DNA from: an uncultured Acetobacteraceae bacterium
Lineage (GTDB): Bacteria > Pseudomonadota > Alphaproteobacteria > Acetobacterales > Acetobacteraceae
Assembly: GCA_903839965.1 (NCBI GenBank)
Contig: CAIMEK010000616.1
Span: forward strand, 1 to 5,810
Reading direction: 5' to 3'
Length of the DNA: 5,810 bases
Shown: in pieces, positions 1 through 5,275 of the stretch
How positions within the stretch are numbered: position 1 is the stretch's first letter
Layout: every line of letters starts with the position of its first letter
Notes under the pieces: model-generated
Told to the model about the DNA's origin: nothing
The model's database searches: none
What the model saw: only the letters and a program-made list of their open reading frames with translations
Position numbers and translations under genes: made by a program

Positions 1-364
1 AACCTGCGATCGAGCCGATCGTCGTGCCGATGATGCCGGTCGCCAGCACCACCAGCAGGCCGATGCCCATCGACACGCGCCCGCCGTAGATGACGCGCGA
101 CAGCAGGTCGCGCCCGAAATGATCGGTGCCGAACCAATGCCCCATGCTTGGCGGCGCCAGCCGCAGGCGAAAATTGCTGCGCACCGGGTCATAAGGCGCC
201 AGCAGGTCGGCGAAGCCCGCCACCAGCAGCACCAGCAGCACCAGCGAGGCGCCCACGGTGAACGAGCGGTTGCGGGCCAGCCGCCCGAGCGTGGGCGCGG
301 CCAGCCGCATGGCGGCCCGCAGCCAGCCCGGCTCCGCCACCGACGGGGCGAGCGCGCTAGCCAA
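1..364 (-). CDS. DppC-type ABC transporter permease, N-terminal part (runs off left edge)
   Basis: This is the second inner-membrane permease of a peptide/nickel-family ABC importer; it would pair with the DppB-type protein encoded just upstream. About 121 residues are visible. Reading the minus strand gives a short polar N-terminus, a basic stretch (GRLARNRSF), a first membrane helix rich in Leu and Val, the family motif FADLLAPYDPV, then FGTDHFGRDLLSRVIYGGR and the start of the second helix (SMGIGLLVVLATGIIG). The GTDxxGRDxxSRxxYGxR block is a hallmark of DppC/OppC proteins. The start is uncertain. TTG at 364 has an AGGG six bases upstream and overlaps the preceding stop codon by 8 bases, as in translational coupling. 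GTG at 340 and ATG at 310 are alternatives with weaker Shine-Dalgarno matches. The EAA loop that contacts the ATPase lies outside the window. Family assignment is secure; transported substrate is unknown. Confidence 0.92.
   Translation of the reverse strand, partial: MASALAPSVAEPGWLRAAMRLAAPTLGRLARNRSFTVGASLVLLVLLVAGFADLLAPYDPVRSNFRLRLAPPSMGHWFGTDHFGRDLLSRVIYGGRVSMGIGLLVVLATGIIGTTIGSIAG
222..245. repeat. Short 9-bp tandem repeat inside the DppC-type gene
   Basis: ACCAGCAGC is repeated about 2.7 times on the plus strand. On the coding strand it encodes alternating Val and Leu (VLLVLLV) in the first membrane helix. It is best explained by biased codon choice in a hydrophobic helix, though such repeats can gain or lose units in frame. 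Confidence 0.5.
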
Positions 365-1301
365 GGCGCACCCTGGGATCGACGACGGCGTACAGCATGT
401 CCACCACGATATTGACGACCAGATAGACCAACGCCACGAACAGCAGGCTGCCCTGGATGACCGGGAAGTCGCGGCTGAGCACGGCATCGACGATCAACCG
501 CCCGACACCGGGGAAGGAGAACACCTGCTCGATCACTAACGCCCCGCCCAGCAGCCCGCCGGCGATGATGCCCGCGACCGTCAGGATCGGCACCAGCGCG
601 TTTGGCAGTCCGTGGCGGATGACCACCACGCTCCACGGCAGCCCCTTGGCATCGGCGGTGCGGATGAAGTCCTGGCCAAGCACTTCCAGCATGGCGGAGC
701 GGCTCATGCGGGAAATGAACCCGAGTTGGGCGGCCGCCAGCGAGAAGGCCGGCAACGCGATGCAGCGCGCCCAGCCCGCGAAGTCGACCGAGGGCGCGAT
801 GTATCCTCCCGCCGGGAACCAGCCCAGCCCGACCGCGAAGGCGAAGATCAGCATCATGCCGAGCCAGAAGTCAGGCACCGACAACCCCAGCAGCGCCAGC
901 GACATGATCGACTGGTCGGCCCAGGTGCCATGCCGCATCGCCGCCACCACGCCGGCGAGAATTCCCATGACCACGGCGAAGGTCAGCGCCAGCGCGGCCA
1001 GCGACAGCGTCACCGGCACGCGCTCAAGGATGGCGGTGGCCACGCCCCGGTGCAGCAGAATCGACTCGCCGAGGTCGCCATGCAGGATGCGGCCGTACCA
1101 CTGCAGCATCTGCAAATAGAACGGCTCGTCGAGGCCGAGCTGATGGCGGATCGCCGCCAGTTGCGCCGGCGTTGCGCTGGCGTCGAGGAACGCCGCGGCG
1201 GGGTCCCCCGGCACCAGCCAGATGATCGCGAACGACAGCAACGAAACCAGCAGCAACACCGGGATGGAAACCACGATGCGCCGAAGGGTGAAGCGAAGCA
1301 T
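357..1301 (-). CDS. DppB-type ABC transporter permease
   Basis: This is an inner-membrane permease of the peptide/nickel (Dpp/Opp) importer family, 314 residues, a normal full length. The N-terminus MLRFTLRRIVVSIPVLLLVSL followed by a helix and PGDP (residues 31-34) is typical of DppB. Six hydrophobic segments can be seen near residues 8-30, 97-122, 131-158, 181-198, 235-260 and 283-305. The cytoplasmic EAA-like loop that docks on the ATPase is at about residues 208-240, with the diagnostic RTADAKGL at 214-221 and GLPNALVPIL after it; FSFPGVGRL at 261-269 is another family signature. The ATG is preceded by GGGGA with a 7-base spacer (1309-1313). It lies 45 bp downstream of the binding-protein gene and overlaps or abuts the DppC-type gene, so all three are likely co-transcribed. 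What it carries cannot be deduced, since this family moves peptides, nickel, opines, sugars and other solutes. Confidence 0.96.
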   Translation of the reverse strand: MLRFTLRRIVVSIPVLLLVSLLSFAIIWLVPGDPAAAFLDASATPAQLAAIRHQLGLDEPFYLQMLQWYGRILHGDLGESILLHRGVATAILERVPVTLSLAALALTFAVVMGILAGVVAAMRHGTWADQSIMSLALLGLSVPDFWLGMMLIFAFAVGLGWFPAGGYIAPSVDFAGWARCIALPAFSLAAAQLGFISRMSRSAMLEVLGQDFIRTADAKGLPWSVVVIRHGLPNALVPILTVAGIIAGGLLGGALVIEQVFSFPGVGRLIVDAVLSRDFPVIQGSLLFVALVYLVVNIVVDMLYAVVDPRVRLG

Positions 1302-1346
1302 TGGCGTTTCCCCGAATACCGTCCTTTGCTTCGCTCCGCCGTTGCG

Positions 1347-2909
1347 TCAGCCTTCGAGCCACACGCCCCAGAGCCTAGGGATGCGATAGGGCACGTAGTT
1401 CTGCAGCTTGGTGCTGACGGCCTGGATGATGCCGTAGTTGCCGAGCGTCATGGAGACCGCGTCTTCGTACATATGGGCCTGCCACTGCGCGAAGATGTCC
1501 TTGCGCTTGGCCATGTCCATCTCGCCGGTGTACGACTTGTACAACTGGTCGATCAGCGGATCGTCCTTGATCTGCGACATGCCGCCCGCGTAGACGCTCA
1601 TGACGGTCTGCGGCCCCTCGAACGGCTCGATGCCGAAGCCGTGGGTCCAGAAGTGCCAGCCGTTCGGGGTGTAGCCGACCAGCGACACCGTCGGCCAGTC
1701 GGAAACCTTGACGTCCACCTTCACGCCGATCTGGCTCAGCTGCTCCTTGATGTCGGTGGCGATGTCCATGTCGGCGCGGCTGTTGTCGGTGATGAAGGTG
1801 AGCGTCTCGCCCTTGTAGCTCGACTTCGCCAGCAACTGCTTCGCCTTGGCCTGGTCGGCCATGTTGTAGAGCGGCAGGCCGGCCTTGGAATAGTACGCGG
1901 AGTTCGAGAACACCCAGCCGCCGTCCATTTCATAGGCATCGGGGAAGGCGATCGCCATGATCTCTTCCATGTTCAGCGCGGCGGCGACGGCGCGACGGAA
2001 GTTCACGTCGTTGCAGGGCGGCTGGGCGTGGTTGAACTTGGCGACCTGCAGGTAGAACGGCAGCACCTTGAAGATCTTGAAGCGCTGATCGGTCGACAGC
2101 TGCTTCGCCATGGAGCCGTTCACGGTTTCCATGATCTGCAGCTGGCCGGTCTGCAGGGCGGCGAGCTGCGAGGCCGCGTCCGGCATGAAGCGGAAGATGG
2201 CGCGGTCGATGAACACTTCCTTGCGCCCGGCGAACCCGTCGCGCTTCTGGTAGTTCGGGTTCGGCACGTAGTCGGCGAAGCGTTCGATGGTGACGTGGCT
2301 GTCGGGCATGTATTCGACGAACTTGAACGGCCCGGTGCCGATGAATTTGAATTCCTTGACCGGCTTGACGGCCTCTTCCTCCGGATAGATCGCAATCGGC
2401 GAGCGCGGCGAGGACAGGTTGTCGATGAAGGTGGACTGCAGGGCCTTCAGCTTCACGGTCACTTCAAGCGGCCCGGATGCGCTGATCGCCTCGACCGCAT
2501 CGAGCAGGTTGGCGGACGCGCCGAATTTGCGGAACCGCTCCAGCGAGGCCGCGACGTCGCGCGCTCCCATGATCTTGCCGTTGTGGAACTTCACGCCCGA
2601 GCGAAGCTTGAAGACATAGCTGAGGCCGTCCTTGGAAATGTCCACGCCCTCGGCAAGGTCGGGCACCGGCCGGCCGTTTTCGTCGCGTGCATAGAGCGTT
2701 TCGTAAAGATGCAGGGTGACGTCGCGGGCGGTGGAGGCGGAGGTGACCTGCGCGTCCATCGACGGCGGCGCCTGGTTGACCGCGACCGTGATGGTGCCGC
2801 CCTTCCTGGGCGTCGTCTGGGCGACGGCGCCTGCCGGCACTCCGGCGAGCGCCGCGGTCATTCCGGCCGTACCGGTCAGAAGCATCTTCCGGCGGGTCCA
2901 ATCAGCCAT
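1347..2909 (-). CDS. Family-5 (DppA/OppA-type) periplasmic solute-binding protein with Tat signal
   Basis: This is the extracytoplasmic binding protein that captures the substrate and hands it to the two permeases downstream. The chosen ATG at 2909 gives 520 residues, usual for the family, and has AGGAAGGG eight bases upstream (2918-2925). A more upstream in-frame start at 2951 would add 14 residues before the signal peptide and is less likely. The N-terminus has a twin-arginine motif (TRRKMLL, residues 5-11), a hydrophobic core and a plausible cleavage site after AVA (residue 30), implying export of the folded protein by the Tat system. There is no lipobox cysteine. Family landmarks are LYETLYARDENGRPVPDLAEG (69-88), LRSGVKFHNG (102-111), GTGPFKF (191-197), and KFNHAQPPCNDVNFRRAVAAAL (291-312), where many relatives have Phe in place of the Cys at 299. 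The gene sits between the enolase-superfamily gene and the permeases. Ligand is unknown; an organic or sugar acid is an inference from its neighbours. Confidence 0.95.
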   Translation of the reverse strand: MADWTRRKMLLTGTAGMTAALAGVPAGAVAQTTPRKGGTITVAVNQAPPSMDAQVTSASTARDVTLHLYETLYARDENGRPVPDLAEGVDISKDGLSYVFKLRSGVKFHNGKIMGARDVAASLERFRKFGASANLLDAVEAISASGPLEVTVKLKALQSTFIDNLSSPRSPIAIYPEEEAVKPVKEFKFIGTGPFKFVEYMPDSHVTIERFADYVPNPNYQKRDGFAGRKEVFIDRAIFRFMPDAASQLAALQTGQLQIMETVNGSMAKQLSTDQRFKIFKVLPFYLQVAKFNHAQPPCNDVNFRRAVAAALNMEEIMAIAFPDAYEMDGGWVFSNSAYYSKAGLPLYNMADQAKAKQLLAKSSYKGETLTFITDNSRADMDIATDIKEQLSQIGVKVDVKVSDWPTVSLVGYTPNGWHFWTHGFGIEPFEGPQTVMSVYAGGMSQIKDDPLIDQLYKSYTGEMDMAKRKDIFAQWQAHMYEDAVSMTLGNYGIIQAVSTKLQNYVPYRIPRLWGVWLEG

Positions 2910-3010
2910 GACATTTTCCCTTCCTGTTTCCCGTCCGCCCACCCCCGTCACGGACGAGGGGCGAAATCGGGCAATTCCTGTTCGCTAGGCCAGGCAGTCC
3001 ACCGCGACGC
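2910..3010 (-). other. Intergenic gap between enolase-superfamily gene and binding-protein gene
   Basis: These 101 bases are the longest gap inside the proposed operon. Apart from the ribosome binding site at 2918-2925, I see only weak inverted repeats (GCGAA at 2961-2965 with TTCGC at 2981-2985; CGCCC with GGGCG on the minus strand), no U-run terminator and no convincing promoter. A processing or stabilising hairpin that raises binding-protein expression is possible, but not supported. Confidence 0.35.
2918..2925 (-). promoter_or_regulatory. Strong ribosome binding site fixing the solute-binding protein start
   Basis: On the minus strand AGGAAGGG lies 8 bases before ATG 2909. It favours that start over the longer in-frame reading from 2951 and agrees with where the Tat signal peptide begins. 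It is a good match to the anti-Shine-Dalgarno sequence, as expected for a binding protein needed in excess over its permeases. Confidence 0.75.
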
Positions 3011-4198
3011 TCAGTCCTGGAACAGGACCGCGGCATCCGGTGTGTAACGAGCCAGCTTGTCGCGATCGAGTTGCAGCCCCAGTCCCGGGCGGTCCGGAAT
3101 CGTCAGGTAGCCTTCGTCATCGAGCGCAAACGGTTCGGCGACGATGCCATCGAGATAGGCGCTGCCGCCGATGAACTCGACCAGGTCGGTCAGCGGGCTG
3201 GCCGCCGCCATCTGCAGGTCCGCGGCCACGCCGACGGCCGTGTTCCAGCCATGGCCGACGAATTTCACGCCGAAATCGTCGGCCATGCGCGCGATCCGCC
3301 GCTGCTCGCTGAGGCCGCCCACCTTGGTCACGTCGGGCTGCACGATGTCGAACGCGCCGCGCGTCAGCCAGGGGATGAACGACTGGCGCCGCGTCAGCAC
3401 TTCGCCGCCGGCGATCGGCACCGTGCTCACCCGCCGCAGATGGCAGTAGTCGTCGATGGCATCCGGCCGCAACGGCTCCTCGAACCAGCCGATGTCGTAG
3501 TCCTTCAACATCTCGGCCGTCCGCATGGCCCATTTCAGCCCCTGCGGCCAGAGCGCGTCCGACGCGCCCGGATCGACCATGAGCTTGGCCTGCGGGCCGG
3601 CGGCCTCGCGTGCGGCGCGCACGATCGCTTCGTCGAGCTTGCTGTCGTCGCGCCGGCCGAACGGGCCCCAGCCGATCTTGAAGGCGCGGAAGCCGCGGCT
3701 GCGGAAATCGGCGACCACCTCGTGCATCTGCGCGGGCTCCTCCATCAGGAGCGAGCAATACGGCTGCGCGCGCGTGCGGTAGGTGCCGCCGAGCAGGCGG
3801 CCGACGGGCTGGCCGGTGACCTTGCCCAGGATGTCCCACAACGCGATGTCGATGCCGCTGATGGTGTGCGTCAGCGTGCCGCCTCGCCCCATCCAGAACG
3901 TGTTCTGGTGCAGCTTCTCCGACACCCGCTCCGGTTCCAGCGCGCTTTCGCCGCGGAACAGCGGTTCCAGCACCTGCAGGCCGGCCTGCACGAGGCGGCC
4001 GTCGGTGAACACGCTGCCGTGGCCGACGATGCCGGCGTCGGTGTGCACCGCGATGATCGCGTGGATCGAGTCCTCCGGCCGGATTTCGGCCGACCAGCCG
4101 CCCTTTGGGCTTTCGCCCAGCAGCGCCGCGGCCTTGATGGCGGTGATCCTGACCTGCCGGGCAACGGTCGGCGACATGGCATTGCGCTCAGCGAGCAT
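3011..4198 (-). CDS. Mandelate racemase/muconate lactonizing-type enzyme (enolase superfamily, MR subgroup)
   Basis: This is a probable cytoplasmic Mg-dependent enzyme that removes the proton alpha to a carboxylate, most often an acid-sugar dehydratase and sometimes a racemase or isomerase. With ATG 4198 it has 395 residues, normal for the family. Domain order is a capping N-terminal domain (about 1-120), then the TIM barrel, then C-terminal residues that close the cap. Numbering from 4198, expected active-site residues are all present: Lys174 in AFKIGWG (equivalent to MR Lys166), metal ligands Asp209 (MVDPGASD), Glu240 (GWFEEP) and Glu266 (AGGEVL), the His-Asp dyad Asp289 (QPDVTKVGG) and His316 (VGHGWN), and Glu341 (LVEFIGG). 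The first lysine of the usual KxK pair is replaced by Ala172. It heads the transporter operon, 101 bp upstream of the binding-protein start. GTG 4252 and ATG 4246 are also in frame but lack a good ribosome site. Superfamily and subgroup are secure; the substrate is not identifiable. Confidence 0.93.
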   Translation of the reverse strand: MLAERNAMSPTVARQVRITAIKAAALLGESPKGGWSAEIRPEDSIHAIIAVHTDAGIVGHGSVFTDGRLVQAGLQVLEPLFRGESALEPERVSEKLHQNTFWMGRGGTLTHTISGIDIALWDILGKVTGQPVGRLLGGTYRTRAQPYCSLLMEEPAQMHEVVADFRSRGFRAFKIGWGPFGRRDDSKLDEAIVRAAREAAGPQAKLMVDPGASDALWPQGLKWAMRTAEMLKDYDIGWFEEPLRPDAIDDYCHLRRVSTVPIAGGEVLTRRQSFIPWLTRGAFDIVQPDVTKVGGLSEQRRIARMADDFGVKFVGHGWNTAVGVAADLQMAAASPLTDLVEFIGGSAYLDGIVAEPFALDDEGYLTIPDRPGLGLQLDRDKLARYTPDAAVLFQD

Positions 4199-4206
4199 GT
4201 TCAGAA

Positions 4207-4210
4207 CTCC
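4207..4210 (-). promoter_or_regulatory. Ribosome binding site deciding the start of the enolase-superfamily gene
   Basis: GGAG on the minus strand sits 8 bases before ATG 4198, an ideal spacing. The reading frame stays open to GTG 4252, but the 18 extra residues (rich in Arg and Lys) are not typical of the family N-terminus, and upstream of 4252 there is only a weak GAG. Confidence 0.6.
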
Positions 4211-4297
4211 GCGGCGGCGTTTCTGGTAGGGTTGATGGGACGGCATGGCCACGCTCGTCGATCGCCAGGTTACAGTCTAAATCGCCTGCGGGAAGCG

Positions 4298-4310
4298 CCG
4301 GCGGTGCCGG
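4298..4310. repeat. Perfect inverted repeat in the divergent intergenic region
   Basis: CCGGC-GGT-GCCGG forms 5-bp arms around a 3-base loop. If the operon promoter is the one proposed near 4390-4423, this hairpin falls within the roughly 190-base leader of the minus-strand transcript. It is not followed by a U-run in either direction, so it does not look like an intrinsic terminator. It may equally be a chance feature of GC-rich DNA. Confidence 0.3.
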
Positions 4311-4390
4311 AAACAAAAGCGATCCTTGCTGGCGCAAGCTGCACGTTCCACCTCCCGCGTCAGTCTTTCAGGTTTGCCTTGGACCGCGGA

Positions 4391-4400
4391 TCGTATACAA
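4391..4400. promoter_or_regulatory. Candidate GntR/FCD operator (TCGTATACAA)
   Basis: A near-perfect palindrome, TCGTA|TACAA, with one mismatched pair (a perfect version would be TTGTATACAA). AT-rich palindromes of this general shape, with GT and AC half-sites, are commonly bound by FCD-type GntR regulators. It lies between the regulator gene and the divergent enzyme-transporter operon, in an otherwise GC-rich region, and overlaps the likely -10 region of the minus-strand promoter. Such a position would suit repression. Binding by the adjacent regulator is inference. Confidence 0.45.
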
Positions 4401-4423
4401 CTCCACCGGCGCCCCCTTGTCAA
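4392..4423 (-). promoter_or_regulatory. Putative sigma-70 promoter for the enolase-transporter operon
   Basis: On the minus strand a consensus TTGACA occupies 4423-4418. Downstream is TGTATACG (4399-4392), with TATA-type -10 candidates: TGTATA at 18 bases spacing (3 of 6 matches) or TATACG at 20 bases (4 of 6 matches). The -35 is exact but the -10 is imperfect or slightly far away, as in a regulated promoter. The predicted leader to ATG 4198 is about 185-190 bases. Confidence 0.4.
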
Positions 4424-4473
4424 CCGCATTGAGGCCGCCCCGACCGGCACGCACCGGGCAGACTGGAAGTGGC

Positions 4474-5259
4474 ATGAACACACGGCAGAGCAGCGCCAAA
4501 CGAACCAACCGCCAGGCACCCGAGGCGGCGGCGGCCAGAAAGCCGGCGCGACGGCGGACCCTGGTCGACCAGGTCGTGGACGCGATCGTGGCGGGGGCTG
4601 CCCGCGGCATCATCCTGCCCGGCGACCGGATCGTCGAAACCGAGATCGCGCATGAGCTGAGCATGAGCCGTGTGCCGGTGCGCGAAGCGCTGCGGCTGCT
4701 GGAAAGCCAGGGGCTGGTCGTCAGCGCGCCGTACAAAGGCGTGCGCCTGAGTCCGGTGACCCGCGCGCGGCTCGATCAGCTCAGCGAGGTGCGGCTGGCG
4801 CTGGAAAAGGCCGCCGCCAGGCGGGCGGTTGCGCTGGGCAAGAACAAGGGCGACGCGCTCGGCGCGCTGGAGCGCAAGACCGCCGACCTCGAACGCATGG
4901 CCGCCAGGCAAGACACCTACGGCATAGCCAGTGCCGACACCGCCTTCCACCGCGAACTCTGCCGGCTGAGCGAGAACGACGTGCTCTGCTCGGTGTGGGA
5001 AATGCTGGCCCGGCAACTGACGATCATCGTCGGGCTGTCCACCCTGAGCAAGCCGATGGCCGCCGTTGTCGAAGAGCACCGCACCCTGCTGCAGGCCTTC
5101 CGGCGCGGCCGGCCGGCCGAGTTGGAACGGGCGATCGAGGAGCATATCCGCACGCAGAACGACGCCCTCGATTTCGAGGCCATCATCGCGCAGCGCCGCC
5201 GCATGCGCGATCGCCAGAAGGGCAGCGGCGCGCCGCTGCGCGAGGCTGCCGCCGGCTGA
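4474..5259 (+). CDS. GntR-family transcriptional regulator, FCD (FadR-type) subfamily
   Basis: This is a DNA-binding regulator of 261 residues, likely dimeric and responsive to a small carboxylate. After a basic, low-complexity N-terminus (1-28) comes the GntR winged helix (about 29-92): LPGDRIVETEIAHELSMSRV, then VREALRLLESQGLV and the wing SAPYKGVRL. The C-terminal all-helical FCD domain (about 99-232) carries the four residues that usually bind a metal in this family: Asp155 and His159 (ADTAFH), His202 (EEHRTLL) and His224 (EEHIR). The chosen ATG 4474 has GGAAG four bases upstream (4465-4469). A TTG at 4417 would add 19 residues unlike the family and overlap the putative operon promoter, so it is disfavoured. 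The gene is divergent from the enzyme-transporter operon and converges on the second enolase-type gene with 16 bp between stops. Repression of the divergent operon and relief by its substrate or a breakdown product is the likely arrangement, but is inferred. Confidence 0.94.
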   Translation: MNTRQSSAKRTNRQAPEAAAARKPARRRTLVDQVVDAIVAGAARGIILPGDRIVETEIAHELSMSRVPVREALRLLESQGLVVSAPYKGVRLSPVTRARLDQLSEVRLALEKAAARRAVALGKNKGDALGALERKTADLERMAARQDTYGIASADTAFHRELCRLSENDVLCSVWEMLARQLTIIVGLSTLSKPMAAVVEEHRTLLQAFRRGRPAELERAIEEHIRTQNDALDFEAIIAQRRRMRDRQKGSGAPLREAAAG

Positions 5260-5275
5260 AGCGCGCCGACCCGTA

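Larger units (their letters stand above)
4199..4473. promoter_or_regulatory. Divergent regulatory region between operon and regulator gene
   Basis: The 275-bp interval separates the leftward enzyme-transporter operon from the rightward GntR-type regulator. It contains the ribosome site at 4207-4210, an inverted repeat at 4298-4310, the candidate operator at 4391-4400, a minus-strand TTGACA at 4418-4423 and the regulator's ribosome site at 4465-4469. For the plus strand TATACA (4394-4399) could serve as a -10, but the best -35 candidate (TTGCCT, 4374-4379) is only 14 bases away, so the regulator's own promoter is unresolved. No small gene is evident. Confidence 0.7.

Noticed and set aside
1537..1544. 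TTGTACAA palindrome as a second regulator site
   Set aside because: It lies deep inside the binding-protein coding sequence (Leu-Tyr-Lys codons) and lacks the central TATA of the 4391-4400 site, so chance is the simpler explanation.
2941..2990. Terminator or attenuator between the enolase-superfamily gene and the binding-protein gene
   Set aside because: Only short, imperfect inverted repeats are present and no U-run follows; the arrangement is better read as an intra-operon gap.
612..3047. Very long plus-strand open frame (811 codons) opposite the permease and binding-protein genes
   Set aside because: It is antisense to two well-supported genes, its translation is dominated by Arg, His, Gln, Gly and Ala with no domain pattern, and such mirror frames are routine in GC-rich coding DNA.
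3071..4432. 453-codon plus-strand open frame opposite the enolase-superfamily gene
   Set aside because: It is a shadow of the minus-strand gene with low-complexity composition and no recognisable motif; it also runs through the divergent promoter region.
4417..4473. Upstream TTG start for the GntR-type regulator
   Set aside because: The extra 19 residues are Pro/Arg-rich with no family resemblance, there is no Shine-Dalgarno sequence before the TTG, and ATG 4474 has GGAAG close by.
4420..5145. 241-codon minus-strand open frame opposite the regulator
   Set aside because: It is antisense to the clear GntR/FCD gene and has no protein-family features.
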